Source of the DNA: an uncultured Tenacibaculum sp.
GTDB taxonomy: Bacteria; Bacteroidota; Bacteroidia; Flavobacteriales; Flavobacteriaceae
Reading direction: 5' to 3'
DNA length: 64,000 nucleotides
NCBI RefSeq assembly: GCF_947502995.1
Contig: NZ_CANNBW010000007.1
Location: 62,001 to 126,000 of the forward strand
Shown: piece after piece, positions 51,772 through 60,931 of the stretch
Numbering within the stretch: the stretch's first letter is position 1
Layout: the number at the start of each line of letters is the position of its first letter
Program-made: the position numbers and the translations under genes
The notes under the pieces: generated by a model
The model's input: only the letters and a program-made list of their open reading frames with translations
The model's database searches: none
Told to the model about the DNA's origin: nothing

Positions 51772-52791
51772 ATGAAAAAAGAAACGACAACATTAAAACA
51801 AATTGCAACGAGTTTAAATCTTTCTATTTCAACAGTGTCAAGAGCCTTAAACGATCATATTGATATTAGTGAAGAAACAAAACGTAAAGTAAAAAGAGAG
51901 GCAGAACGATTACAATATGTACCGAATATTCTTGCAAAAGGTTTTCGAAAACAGAAAACAAATATTATAGGAATTATAGTTCCAAGTGTTATTCATTCGT
52001 TTACAGCCACAATTTTAAAAGGAATATTATTAGAGTCTGAAAAAACTAATTATACAACCATTATTGCGGAAACAAATAATAATCCTGAGAAAGAAAAAGA
52101 CGTTTTAAATACAATGCTTCAATTTGGAGTTGAAGGAATTTTGATGGCTTTATCTAAACATACTAGAGATATCTCTCCAATGTTGCTTGCGCTAAAAAAA
52201 CGACCTTTAATTCTGTTTGATAAAGTATCGAGTAAAATTCCTTGTACTCAAGTCGTTATTGATGAGATTGCTGCGGCGGCAAATGCGGTTGAACATTTAG
52301 TTAATATTGGTAAGAAGCGTATTGCAATTATTAAAGAACGAGAAGATTCATATAATTCTGAAAAGCGATTTGAAGGTTATAAGCAAACCTTGAAAAAACA
52401 CGATTTGCCAATTGACGAGAGTTTAATTTTAAGTACAGATGATTCATCAATTAATGAAGGAAAACGATTGGCAAGAGAACTAATATGTTTAAAAGATAAA
52501 CCAGACGCTATTTTCTGTATTACAGATGATTTTGCTATCGGTGTGATTAAAACATTAAAAAAGTTTGCTATAAAAATACCAGATGAAATCGCAGTTGTAG
52601 GTTTTAGTAACTCATCTCATTCAACAATTATAGAACCTAATCTTACTACTGTAAATCAGCCAGGAGGTAGGATTGGAAAGCTAGCCATGCAACAAATGAT
52701 AAGAGAAATTGAGAGTAATGAAGTCTTCGGAACGAGTAAATCCATTGAAATTCAAACGAATTTAATTATAAGAGAATCTACCTTTTTGTAA
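51772..52791 (+). CDS. LacI-family transcriptional regulator
   Basis: 339 residues. The N-terminal HTH TTLKQIATSLNLSISTVSRAL and hinge helix YVPNILAKGFRKQKTN are classical, followed by a periplasmic-binding-protein-like effector domain (IIGIIVPSVIHSF, FCITDDFAIGVIKTLKKF, IPDEIAVVGFSNS). It is divergent from the receptor-hydrolase-symporter-glycerate kinase genes and most likely represses them through the tandem operators until the inducer, perhaps the imported solute or a product of it, is present. Confidence 0.95.
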   Translation: MKKETTTLKQIATSLNLSISTVSRALNDHIDISEETKRKVKREAERLQYVPNILAKGFRKQKTNIIGIIVPSVIHSFTATILKGILLESEKTNYTTIIAETNNNPEKEKDVLNTMLQFGVEGILMALSKHTRDISPMLLALKKRPLILFDKVSSKIPCTQVVIDEIAAAANAVEHLVNIGKKRIAIIKEREDSYNSEKRFEGYKQTLKKHDLPIDESLILSTDDSSINEGKRLARELICLKDKPDAIFCITDDFAIGVIKTLKKFAIKIPDEIAVVGFSNSSHSTIIEPNLTTVNQPGGRIGKLAMQQMIREIESNEVFGTSKSIEIQTNLIIRESTFL

Positions 52792-52905
52792 AAACAAGAA
52801 TTCTTATATGTTATTTAGTTATAGATAACTGTAATTCAGCTATGCTTTTAATAGTACTTGCCTTAAATATTGTTATAAATTAAAACTAAAAACTTAACTT
52901 GTAAT

Positions 52906-53139
52906 ATGTTTAGGAAAGTTTTCGGTTTGATATTGTTTTTGTTAGCAGGCATTTTACTTTTTTATCCTGAAATTATTAAGGATATGTTCCATATAATTGG
53001 AGTTGGAGAAAATGATCGCATATTTGAGTTTGAAACACTGATATTTATTTCAATAAATTTTATCAGTTATGCTTTTATTTTTTTCTTAATTCACGAAGGG
53101 GTTAAATTATTAAGAAGTAAAGCCATTAATAATAACTAG
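52906..53139 (+). CDS. small membrane protein, 77 residues
   Basis: Two hydrophobic segments (about residues 5-20 and 45-65) separated by a polar loop with VGENDRIFEFETL. I do not recognise the family. It lies alone behind the LacI gene (114-bp gap) and is followed by terminator-like hairpins. Confidence 0.6.
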   Translation: MFRKVFGLILFLLAGILLFYPEIIKDMFHIIGVGENDRIFEFETLIFISINFISYAFIFFLIHEGVKLLRSKAINNN

Positions 53140-53198
53140 GTTTTTAGATTTTTTTAAACCTAGACCTTAGTGAGTGTAAAATCATATGTTTTACACTC
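53137..53198. terminator. two hairpins between convergent genes
   Basis: CTAGGTTT (53137-53144) pairs with AAACCTAG (53156-53163), starting at the stop codon of the small membrane protein gene. A second stem GAGTGTAAAA / TTTTACACTC follows within 53172-53198. T tails are weak, so termination is plausible rather than certain. Confidence 0.55.
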
Positions 53199-53203
53199 TG
53201 TAT

Positions 53204-54049
53204 TTATTTTGTTAAGTCTTTTATTAAGTTCTCATAATCTTCTAAATACAACTCTCTCATGCTTTCAACATAAGGACGCTGATTTACGTAACCATCATTA
53301 AAATCTTTTAATCCAGAAAGTGCCATTTCTTTAGCTTCTTCTATTTTTCCTTCTTGTTTCAAAATAAGAGCTAGATAGTATTTTCCGTCAGCATAAACAT
53401 CGTATGAGTTTTTCAATAACAGTTCGAAATTTTCTTTAGCTTTTTCAAAATCATTCATTTCATAATAAACGATTCCTTTGTACAAATAAGTTGTAACTTC
53501 TATAGTACGGGTTCCGAATTTCTCAATTTCTTCATTTATATATTTATCAAAGTATTTTAAAGAGTTCTTGTAATCTTTTAATCCTAAGTAGGCAATTCCT
53601 CTCCAATAATCAACACTATGACCTTGAGGAGCATCAGTAAAGCTTGGATTTAATGCATCACTAGCGTTAAAATCTGCAATAGCTTTTTTATAATCTCTGT
53701 AAAACCATAAATAACAATAGCCTCTGTAACCTTGCCAAACTTCAGGATTTAGAGCAACTGCTTTATCCATGTGTTTTTTCCACAAGTGAGGTATTCCTCT
53801 TTTTAAATACGCGACAGACATTTCTCTAACGGCTTCGGCATATGTTGGGTCAATTTCAATAGCTTTTTGAATTCTAGTCATGCTTTTTGGAGAACCCTGA
53901 TATAAGTGTGATCCTTCTTTAAAAACTTTTTCAGCTAAAACTCTTTGTTCTGTTTTTCCCATTTGATTTACTTTCTCTTTGCAAGAAGTGAAAAGACTAA
54001 AGCAAATAAGTAAACTAAGGTAGTATTTCGACAATTTTTCCATTTTCAA
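53204..54049 (-). CDS. tetratricopeptide-repeat lipoprotein
   Basis: 281 residues. Lipoprotein signal LFTSC, then helical TPR-type repeats: SMTRIQKAIEIDPTYAEAVREMSVAYLKRG, HMDKAVALNPEVWQGYRGYCYLWF, DYKKAIADFNASDALNPSF, and DFEKAKENFELLLKNSYDVYADGKYYLA. It is a scaffold-type protein with no visible enzyme site. Its first 35 bp overlap the end of the upstream gene, so the two are translationally coupled and probably work together. Confidence 0.85.
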   Translation of the reverse strand: MKMEKLSKYYLSLLICFSLFTSCKEKVNQMGKTEQRVLAEKVFKEGSHLYQGSPKSMTRIQKAIEIDPTYAEAVREMSVAYLKRGIPHLWKKHMDKAVALNPEVWQGYRGYCYLWFYRDYKKAIADFNASDALNPSFTDAPQGHSVDYWRGIAYLGLKDYKNSLKYFDKYINEEIEKFGTRTIEVTTYLYKGIVYYEMNDFEKAKENFELLLKNSYDVYADGKYYLALILKQEGKIEEAKEMALSGLKDFNDGYVNQRPYVESMRELYLEDYENLIKDLTK

Positions 54050-54569
54050 TGCGATAAGATATGTACATATAATAATTCCTTGGCTGATTTTTATAAGAAA
54101 AAACTGCCCAATTTCTAGAATCTGAAGTTAGTTTTAGTAACTGTTTCACCATGTTTTTATTCAATGGAGTTTCCTCTAAATCTAGATTCATTTCAATGAT
54201 TTCAAACCAACCCGCGTTTCCTTCGCAGTTTATTAAAAATCGAAAGTTTAAATATCCAGAATCGGTGTAAGACTCGTTTTTATAATTTGAAAGGATAAAG
54301 TTTTTAAACTGTTTTTTACTTCCTTTAAAAGCATCATCAGGAGCGCCATGATGTATTTTGTAAATACTTCGATCTCCACAAAGTATGTATGTATCGTTTA
54401 ATAAAGCTTTTTCTTGATCTATATATCCAATATGATGAGAGAATTGCTGCGTATCAATTTCAAATTTCCCGTAGAAATTATAATACAGTATTGCAAAAGT
54501 TGTAACTCCACCTAAGAGTAAAATAGAAAAGACGTATAGTGTAATTTTTAGCTTTTTTCTTTTTTTCAT
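54015..54569 (-). CDS. membrane-anchored protein with a TonB-C-like domain
   Basis: 184 residues: an N-terminal basic segment and one membrane helix (about 9-28), then a periplasmic part. The C-terminal 80 residues (GYLNFRFLINCEGNAGWFEIIEMNLD, LLKLTSDSRNWAVFSYKNQ, YMYISYRIENGKIVEILP) have the strand pattern of a TonB C-terminal domain, but with insertions; the assignment is tentative. The mRNA is probably leaderless, since the -7 box ends 5 nt before the ATG. It is coupled to the TPR lipoprotein gene. Confidence 0.55.
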   Translation of the reverse strand: MKKRKKLKITLYVFSILLLGGVTTFAILYYNFYGKFEIDTQQFSHHIGYIDQEKALLNDTYILCGDRSIYKIHHGAPDDAFKGSKKQFKNFILSNYKNESYTDSGYLNFRFLINCEGNAGWFEIIEMNLDLEETPLNKNMVKQLLKLTSDSRNWAVFSYKNQPRNYYMYISYRIENGKIVEILP

Positions 54570-54573
54570 GAGT

Positions 54574-54581
54574 CAAATGTA
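54574..54581 (-). promoter_or_regulatory. promoter -7 box, leaderless configuration
   Basis: The minus strand reads TACATTTG, with its last base 5 nt before the A of the start codon at 54569. Transcription would begin at the ATG. Confidence 0.55.
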
Positions 54582-54686
54582 ATTTAAAAAAACATGAAAT
54601 TTTGATAAATAAGAAATCTATGTACAAACGACAAATAAAAGAGTATGTATAGCAAAAGCAATATAGAAAGAAAGTAAAATTTTGAA

Positions 54687-54717
54687 TAAAAAAAATCCCG
54701 CACTAGGCGAGATTTTT
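54687..54717 (-). terminator. terminator of the aspS gene
   Basis: AAATC-C-CGC pairs with GCG-A-GATTT around ACTAG (one internal mismatch), with a long A run on its left, which is a T run in the leftward transcript. Confidence 0.7.
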
Positions 54718-54764
54718 ATTTATAGAATTCTTAATTCTTAAAGCGAAGCGATTTAGTTTTTAAA

Positions 54765-56528
54765 CTATGCTTCTTGTTGTTGAATATCTAATTTAATACT
54801 CAATTCTTGTAATTGTTCATTATCAATTGTTGCAGGTGCATCAATCATAACGTCTCTACCAGAATTGTTTTTAGGGAACGCAATAAAATCACGAATAGTT
54901 TCTTGTCCACCTAAAATAGCAACCAAACGATCTAAACCGAAAGCCAGACCTCCATGTGGTGGGGCTCCATATTCAAAAGCATCCATTAAGAAACCGAACT
55001 GAGCTTTCGCTTCTTCTTCAGTAAATCCTAAATGCTTGAACATAATCGCTTGTGTTTCTTTATCGTGAATACGAATAGATCCACCTCCGATTTCGTTTCC
55101 ATTTAAAACTAAATCATAAGCATTTGCTTTTACGGCTCCTGGATCTGTATCTAATAATTCGATCTGACCTGGTTTTGGAGAAGTAAATGGATGGTGCATT
55201 GCATGATAATGTCCAGTTTCCTCATCTAACTCTAATAAAGGGAAATCAACAACCCATAACGGAGCAAATTCATCTGGTTTACGTAAACCTAAACGCTCAG
55301 CTAATTCCATACGTAATGCACTTAATTGTGCACGTACTTTATTCGTGTTTCCAGATAAAACACAAATTAAATCTCCTGGTTTTGCTCCAGTAACTTCTGC
55401 CCATTTTGCTAAATCTTCTTGATCGTAGAACTTATCTACAGAAGATTTAAAACTTCCGTCTTCGTTACATTTCACATATACCATTCCTAAAGCTCCAACT
55501 TGCGGACGCTTTACCCAGTCGATTAATTTATCTATTTCTTTACGAGTGTAAGAAGCAGCACCAGGAACAGCAATTCCTACTACTAACTCTGCACTATTAA
55601 ATACTTTAAAATCTTTATGTTGTGCAACTTCGTTTAATTCACCGAATTGCATTCCGAAACGAATATCTGGTTTATCATTTCCGTATAAACGCATAGCGTC
55701 ATCAAACAATATTCTTGGGAATTTATCAACTTCAACTCCGTTAATCTCTTTTAATAAATGACGAGTCATTCCTTCGAAAATCTCTAAAATATCTTCTTGC
55801 TCTACAAACGACATTTCACAGTCTATTTGTGTAAACTCAGGTTGACGATCGGCACGTAAATCTTCATCTCTAAAACACTTTACGATTTGGAAATATTTAT
55901 CAATTCCACCAACCATTAACAATTGCTTGAATGTTTGTGGCGATTGTGGTAAAGCATAAAACTGACCAGCATTCATACGAGAAGGTACTAAGAAATCACG
56001 CGCTCCTTCTGGTGTAGATTTAATTAAATATGGAGTTTCCACATCAATAAATCCTTTATCAGATAAATATTTACGTACTTCCATCGATACTTTATGACGG
56101 AATAATAAACTGTTTTTAACAGGATTACGACGAATATCTAAATAACGATATTTCATACGAATATCTTCTCCACCATCAGTTTCATCTTCAATCGTAAATG
56201 GAGGTAATTTAGCATCGTTTAAAATCGTTAAGTCAGAAACTAAAACTTCGATGTCTCCAGTTTCTAAGTTAGGATTTTTAGAAGCTCTTTCGATTACTGT
56301 TCCTTTTACTTGAATAACGAACTCTCTACCTAAGGTTTTTGCTTTTTCAATAAGATCTTTTGAAGTTCTTTCTTCATCAAAAATCAACTGTGTGATTCCA
56401 TAACGATCTCGTAAATCAACCCAGATCATAAAACCTTTATCTCTTGATTTTTGAACCCATCCAGCAAGGGTAACTTCAGTATTAATATGCGATGTTCTTA
56501 ATTCACCGCAAGAATGCGATCTATACAT
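54765..56528 (-). CDS. aspS: aspartyl-tRNA synthetase
   Basis: 587 residues, the bacterial type with a GAD insertion. An OB-fold anticodon domain ([32 protein letters not shown]) precedes the class II core: motif 2 [18 protein letters not shown] and motif 3 [25 protein letters not shown] is the flipping-loop region. It charges tRNA-Asp in the cytoplasm. Its promoter -7 box is at 56556-56549 on the minus strand, and it diverges from the OLD-family gene. Confidence 0.97.
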   Translation of the reverse strand: MYRSHSCGELRTSHINTEVTLAGWVQKSRDKGFMIWVDLRDRYGITQLIFDEERTSKDLIEKAKTLGREFVIQVKGTVIERASKNPNLETGDIEVLVSDLTILNDAKLPPFTIEDETDGGEDIRMKYRYLDIRRNPVKNSLLFRHKVSMEVRKYLSDKGFIDVETPYLIKSTPEGARDFLVPSRMNAGQFYALPQSPQTFKQLLMVGGIDKYFQIVKCFRDEDLRADRQPEFTQIDCEMSFVEQEDILEIFEGMTRHLLKEINGVEVDKFPRILFDDAMRLYGNDKPDIRFGMQFGELNEVAQHKDFKVFNSAELVVGIAVPGAASYTRKEIDKLIDWVKRPQVGALGMVYVKCNEDGSFKSSVDKFYDQEDLAKWAEVTGAKPGDLICVLSGNTNKVRAQLSALRMELAERLGLRKPDEFAPLWVVDFPLLELDEETGHYHAMHHPFTSPKPGQIELLDTDPGAVKANAYDLVLNGNEIGGGSIRIHDKETQAIMFKHLGFTEEEAKAQFGFLMDAFEYGAPPHGGLAFGLDRLVAILGGQETIRDFIAFPKNNSGRDVMIDAPATIDNEQLQELSIKLDIQQQEA

Positions 56529-56548
56529 TTTTGATAATTTTAGATGCG

Positions 56549-56556
56549 CAAATTTA
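56549..56556 (-). promoter_or_regulatory. aspS: aspS promoter -7 box
   Basis: The minus strand reads TAAATTTG, a consensus -7 box, 20 bp before the start codon. Confidence 0.5.
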
Positions 56557-56662
56557 ACTATAAATGTTGTACTGGAAAAAGTTTATAGTACTTAGCAATT
56601 TTTAGTTTTTATAATCTAAGAAATTAGTAATATTTTTAGAGTTCCTATTAAAAGAAAAACAA

Positions 56663-58558
56663 ATGATTTTAACTATAAGGGGAGAAGAAAGTAGTGATAT
56701 TCCATTAGAATTGAGAGAGCCTATTTTTTTTCTCAATGAAGAAAGAAATACATTCCTAGATTATGAAAAAAACAATAATGAATTAGAAATAACTCAATTT
56801 AATTTTTTTGTTGGTGCAAATAATTCTGGTAAAAGTAGATTTATGAGAGGATTATTGAAACTTAACTCTTACAAGAATCATTTTTCGGAAAAAATACATT
56901 TTAAGGAATTATCAAATTATATTTCCTCTATTCAGACACAGAGTTTAGAACAAGGAAAAGAATTATATCCTTTTTTAAAAAATCAAGTAGATAAAAAGAA
57001 TCTAATTGCTACTAATATTGAATTAATTGAAAACTTCTCAAATAAAAACAATGAAGATTTGACAAAACAAATTGAATCCTTAAAAAAAGAAATGTTAAGT
57101 GTTTTGTCAGAAAAAGTAAGAAATGAAATCAAAAAATATATAAGTTTAGTTGAACAATATCAAAAAGAATTAAATTTTTCAAAGGAACATAAGATTTCAA
57201 AAAAAAATTATACACCTGTTTTAAGAAGTCTACTTAATAATGTTGATTTAGAGGGGGGTAGGTTTAAAGAAGCTGTTGAGGTTAGATATTTTGGGGCAGT
57301 AGGAGAGTTTACTGAACATAATGATATTCACACTGGATTAGAACTTTGGAGTCATGTAAAGGATATGATTAGTTCGATTAAAAATAGGGATATTAGAGAG
57401 TTTGAATTTTTTTTAAGTAAGTTCTTTTTTGGAAATGAAAAAGTTGCATTAGTTCCAGATACAAAATCAAGATTAATTCATTTAGATTTTGAAAAGCAAG
57501 GTTATAGAGGGATTCATGAAATCGGAGATGGTATACAAGCACTAATTATATTATTATTCCCAATTTTTATGGCTGAAAAAAATGAAGTCTTTTTTATAGA
57601 AGAACCAGAAATGAATTTACACCCTGGATTTCAAAGAATATTTATAGAAACACTACTAAATAATGAGTTTTTAAAACAAAAGAATTTAAAATATTTTTTT
57701 ACTACACATTCTAATCATTTTCTAGATTTAACATTAAAAAATAATAAAGTATCTTTTTTTCAATTTAAAAAATTAGAAGAAGGAAAACACTTGATAAAAA
57801 CAAAAATTAAACCAGATAAAGAAATTCTAGATGAACTAGGCGTAAATACATCTTCTGTTTTATTAGCGAATACATCGATTTGGGTAGAAGGACCAACAGA
57901 TAGAATATATCTTTCTAAGTTTCTAAAATTATATTGTGAACAAGATAAGATTCCGTATTTAAAGGAAGATATAGATTTTGCTTTTTTCGAATATGGAGGG
58001 AATTTGATTACCCACTATTTATTTGAAGATCATATAGAATTTAATGAAGAGGAAGTTCAAGAAAAGATAAATTCATTTGCCTTGTCTAGTAAAATTTATT
58101 TGTTAGCAGATAATGATAACGCTAACGGTAAATCTAAAAAAGGGAACAGAGAAAGGGTATTGAGTAAACTTTCAAGAGATAAAGCAAATTTTCTTTATCA
58201 AAACACCAATGTAAAAGAGATCGAAAATTTACTTCCTAAAAAAATAGTAAAAGATTTTATGTCTATAATTTTAAAAAAAGAAGAAGCGGTTGAAAATGCT
58301 CAAAAAATTCCTTTTGATAGAAAAGATTATGAAAATCTTGGTTTAGGGGATTTCTATCGACAACTATTTACAGATAATGATATAGACGAAAAAAACCAAA
58401 ACAAGTTTAGTGCAGAATCAGGTACATTAAATAACACATATAAAATTAAACTAGCAAACTTTGTGATAGATTCAAATTATACTTATGAAGACTTAATTAA
58501 GGATAATGAAAATTTAGAAAATATAATTAAAAGCTTATATAAATTTATAAAATCATGA
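56663..58558 (+). CDS. OLD-family ATPase/Toprim nuclease-like protein
   Basis: 631 residues. Walker A GANNSGKS (51-58), a long coiled-coil region (about 120-175), an ABC-type signature area and Walker B with FIEEPEMNLHPG (about 311-322), followed by TTHSNHFL. The C-terminal Toprim domain has IWVEGPTDRIYLSKFL (Glu near 409) and YLLADNDNANG (Asp about 483 and 485). This is the class 1 OLD layout; OLD proteins are ATP-driven nucleases that often act in phage defence or DNA maintenance. No partner such as GajB is adjacent, so it is a solitary class 1 type. It overlaps the HopJ-like gene by 4 bp. Confidence 0.88.
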   Translation: MILTIRGEESSDIPLELREPIFFLNEERNTFLDYEKNNNELEITQFNFFVGANNSGKSRFMRGLLKLNSYKNHFSEKIHFKELSNYISSIQTQSLEQGKELYPFLKNQVDKKNLIATNIELIENFSNKNNEDLTKQIESLKKEMLSVLSEKVRNEIKKYISLVEQYQKELNFSKEHKISKKNYTPVLRSLLNNVDLEGGRFKEAVEVRYFGAVGEFTEHNDIHTGLELWSHVKDMISSIKNRDIREFEFFLSKFFFGNEKVALVPDTKSRLIHLDFEKQGYRGIHEIGDGIQALIILLFPIFMAEKNEVFFIEEPEMNLHPGFQRIFIETLLNNEFLKQKNLKYFFTTHSNHFLDLTLKNNKVSFFQFKKLEEGKHLIKTKIKPDKEILDELGVNTSSVLLANTSIWVEGPTDRIYLSKFLKLYCEQDKIPYLKEDIDFAFFEYGGNLITHYLFEDHIEFNEEEVQEKINSFALSSKIYLLADNDNANGKSKKGNRERVLSKLSRDKANFLYQNTNVKEIENLLPKKIVKDFMSIILKKEEAVENAQKIPFDRKDYENLGLGDFYRQLFTDNDIDEKNQNKFSAESGTLNNTYKIKLANFVIDSNYTYEDLIKDNENLENIIKSLYKFIKS

Positions 58559-58896
58559 CACTACAAGAATTCAAACATAAATTACAAAACGAACCTACGA
58601 CAATAGATTTTTCAGAAACAATAGCTGTAATAGAAGACAACTATAATTTTACTCCTTCTGCATTTAAAAACGGAGTGTTAGAAAATGAAGTTTCTCAAAA
58701 TCAAGGTTCATGCAAAGTATTCTCATTTGCAATTCAACAAGAACTTACACAAGAGGAAACTTTAGCGTGTTTCGGACAATATTATGCTGAGGTTGTTAAT
58801 GAACCTAACGGAACTGGTCATCAAAACATCAGAAATTTTATGAATACTGGTTTTGAAGGATTGAGTTTTGAGAATGAAACGTTGACTTTAAAATAA
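58555..58896 (+). CDS. HopJ-family protein
   Basis: 113 residues, soluble. It matches the HopJ type III effector family (IDFSETIAVIEDNYNFTPSAFKNG; NQGSCKVFSFA; LACFGQYYAEVVNEPNGTGHQNIRNFM). Despite the family name, these proteins are widespread in free-living bacteria without type III secretion, including flavobacteria and vibrios, so an effector role is not implied. Its ATGA start overlaps the stop of the OLD-family gene, which makes translational coupling likely. Confidence 0.88.
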   Translation: MTLQEFKHKLQNEPTTIDFSETIAVIEDNYNFTPSAFKNGVLENEVSQNQGSCKVFSFAIQQELTQEETLACFGQYYAEVVNEPNGTGHQNIRNFMNTGFEGLSFENETLTLK

Positions 58897-58907
58897 AACA
58901 ATAAGAC

Positions 58908-60320
58908 TTAATTCACGATTAATTTTTTGACAGAAAAATTTTTATTAAAATCTAGAATTTTAATAAAATAAACACCTTTTCCTAAAGAAGGTGTTTTTAA
59001 AATATTATTATCATTTTTTTCTTTGAATACTAATTTTCCATTCATATCGTAAATTCTTTTTTCAATTATTTTTACGTTAGAATTTAAAGTTATCCTTGTT
59101 TTATTATTTGTCAAAGGATTAGGAGATATCGTTAATTGTGCTTTTTTATCTTTAGGAGTATTTAGAACAGATTTAAGATTATAGATATATAGACCGCTAT
59201 TCGTTTCATAATTATTATCTAAATCATCATCAGGCGCAGAAATAAATACTTCATCATTGTGAATTTCAACATCCCAAAAACCATAAGAAAGACCAGTAGT
59301 TTCAGTAGAAAATAATTTTTTTTGTTTCCATAAACCATTTGTTTTTTCATAAAGAAGTACTTTACTACCACCTATTAACACATAATTGTTTTTGATAAAA
59401 ATAGAAGAACCAAAATAATCATTCTGATCTGAAGAGTTTTTTTCAATTTTAGTTTCTAGTTCATAAAAGCCTGTTGCAATATTTTTTTTATAAATATATG
59501 CTCCTCTGTCAAAAGAAGATACAGCTAAATATTCATTGGTTGCATCTAAATCAAAACCAAAGCCAGATCCAATTGTCCTTCCGCTATCAGGTATTAGTTT
59601 TTGAATCTCTGTCCATAAACCATTTACTTTCTTGAAAACATAAACAATTCCATTAAAATCATTAGAATTAGGATATCTTCTATCAGATATGAAAAGGTTA
59701 TCATTGTTATGTGCTACGTTATAGCCATTAAAAGCATTAAAAGAAGTATTAATAACTTGAATTTCTTTCCATTGTTTATCTTTGTATTCGTAAACGTAAG
59801 CAGTGCTTTTCCCGTTTTGAGAGTCTTCAAAGGTAGTAACTACAAAATTATTTTCATCTAATAATGAAAGCCTATAGCCAAAGTCATAATTATTAGGAGT
59901 TTGAATAGTTATCTTTTCATCTAAAATCCATTTAGAATTTAAAAATCTATACACATATACAGCACCTTTTTTATTGTTTTTGGTACTACTAACAATAATA
60001 GTATTTTTAAATATCTGTACTTCAAAACCAAAAGAATCAGATTCTTTACCATCAAAAGGAAAGATTTCTTGTTCTAAATTCCAATCTCCTTTGTCTTTCT
60101 TATATACGTAAACGGCACCAGTTTTACCAAAATTGGTTTCTGCTCTAAGTGCAGAAATAACCATTTTATCTTCATAAACTGAAAATTTAGAAGAAAAACC
60201 ATCTTCACCAATATTTTCTGTTTGAGGTGATTTTATAATTACTTGAGAAAATAGATGATTTACCGATAAAAAACACATCACTATAATTATGATCTGCCTA
60301 CTTTTCAAAAAAAAGTTCAT
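58908..60320 (-). CDS. secreted propeller-type protein with T9SS sorting domain
   Basis: 470 residues from ATG 60320. A longer in-frame start at 60530 is rejected because it lies upstream of the -7 box at 60344-60337, and ATG 60320 opens a good signal peptide ending LFSQ. The body holds about seven FG-GAP-like repeats of the form GAVYVYKKDKGDWNLEQEI, as in beta propellers. The last 75 residues (LTISPNPLTNNKTRI, YDMNGKLVFKE, LGKGVYFIKI, KLIVN) are a type A sorting domain for the type IX secretion system, so it is exported to the surface or the medium. Confidence 0.88.
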   Translation of the reverse strand: MNFFLKSRQIIIIVMCFLSVNHLFSQVIIKSPQTENIGEDGFSSKFSVYEDKMVISALRAETNFGKTGAVYVYKKDKGDWNLEQEIFPFDGKESDSFGFEVQIFKNTIIVSSTKNNKKGAVYVYRFLNSKWILDEKITIQTPNNYDFGYRLSLLDENNFVVTTFEDSQNGKSTAYVYEYKDKQWKEIQVINTSFNAFNGYNVAHNNDNLFISDRRYPNSNDFNGIVYVFKKVNGLWTEIQKLIPDSGRTIGSGFGFDLDATNEYLAVSSFDRGAYIYKKNIATGFYELETKIEKNSSDQNDYFGSSIFIKNNYVLIGGSKVLLYEKTNGLWKQKKLFSTETTGLSYGFWDVEIHNDEVFISAPDDDLDNNYETNSGLYIYNLKSVLNTPKDKKAQLTISPNPLTNNKTRITLNSNVKIIEKRIYDMNGKLVFKEKNDNNILKTPSLGKGVYFIKILDFNKNFSVKKLIVN

Positions 60321-60336
60321 AGCTTTATTTTTATTA

Positions 60337-60344
60337 CAAAGATA
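60337..60344 (-). promoter_or_regulatory. promoter -7 box of the T9SS-sorted protein gene
   Basis: The minus strand reads TATCTTTG, a consensus -7 box, 16 bp before ATG 60320. It excludes the upstream start. Confidence 0.6.
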
Positions 60345-60345
60345 G

Positions 60346-60404
60346 GAAAAATAAAAGTGTATTTTTAGCATATTAAAAATTGTAGTATGTATAAGAATAT
60401 ACTT
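60346..60404 (+). repeat. 59-bp direct repeat, copy 1 (promoter and start of the 160-residue gene)
   Basis: This stretch matches 60932-60990 at 54 of 59 positions by eye. It covers the -7-like region (TATTTTTA), the leader, the ATG at 60387 and the first six codons (MYKNIL). Confidence 0.8.
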
Positions 60405-60869
60405 TTTTTTATGGTTTTGTTTTTCGTATTTACTATAGTAAATGCTCAAGATGATGGAAAAAGTAATGAAGAGGTAGTTGACTGGTCTGTTGATGATTTT
60501 ATAGTTAATTGTCCAGTAAACATAAAGCAAAATCTAAAAAAAGATTTGTCTTATGAAGTGAATTTATGGAGAGCTAGATCAAATTCTTTTGTTGCACACT
60601 ATTCAGGAAACGATTTTGGAGATTACCATCATATAAATTTTACAGATGAAAACGAAAATGTATATGATTTTGGTTTTGGAAATAATGATTTAGGAACTAT
60701 TGTGCTCTTTTTTAAAGACAAACAGTTTAATGATAACCCAAAATATTTAAAGAGAAAATTTAAAGTGTTTTGGAAATGGAAAGTATCTTCATTTCCTTGT
60801 TGTAGTGGTGATTACAAAATGGTTAAAGCCTACATGCCATCTATAACAAAACTTCAATTATTAGAATAA
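60387..60869 (+). CDS. secreted protein of unknown function, 160 residues
   Basis: A signal peptide (residues 1-20, cleavage near VNAQ) is followed by an acidic start (DDGKSNEEVVDW) and a mixed alpha/beta body with VNCPVNIKQNLKKDLSYEV, FTDENENVYDFGFGNNDLG, and a late FPCCSG. I do not recognise the family. The gene and the following M28 peptidase gene begin with nearly the same 59 bp, so they are likely to be expressed together. Confidence 0.65.
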   Translation: MYKNILFFMVLFFVFTIVNAQDDGKSNEEVVDWSVDDFIVNCPVNIKQNLKKDLSYEVNLWRARSNSFVAHYSGNDFGDYHHINFTDENENVYDFGFGNNDLGTIVLFFKDKQFNDNPKYLKRKFKVFWKWKVSSFPCCSGDYKMVKAYMPSITKLQLLE

Positions 60870-60931
60870 ATAAATTAAGATTTTTGTTGTAATCAATTTT
60901 TAGGAATCTAAGAATAGATTAAGTTTTTGCA

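Noticed and set aside
58555..58896. A type III effector role for the HopJ-family protein
   Set aside because: No secretion genes are present, and the family is common in bacteria without type III secretion; the name is historical.
56663..58896. A Gabija-type defence system
   Set aside because: Gabija needs a UvrD-like GajB helicase next to the OLD-like GajA; the neighbour here is a HopJ-family gene.
60321..60530. A 70-residue N-terminal extension of the T9SS-sorted protein
   Set aside because: It lies upstream of the promoter box at 60344-60337, overlaps the divergent gene at 60387, and the inner ATG at 60320 starts a proper signal peptide.
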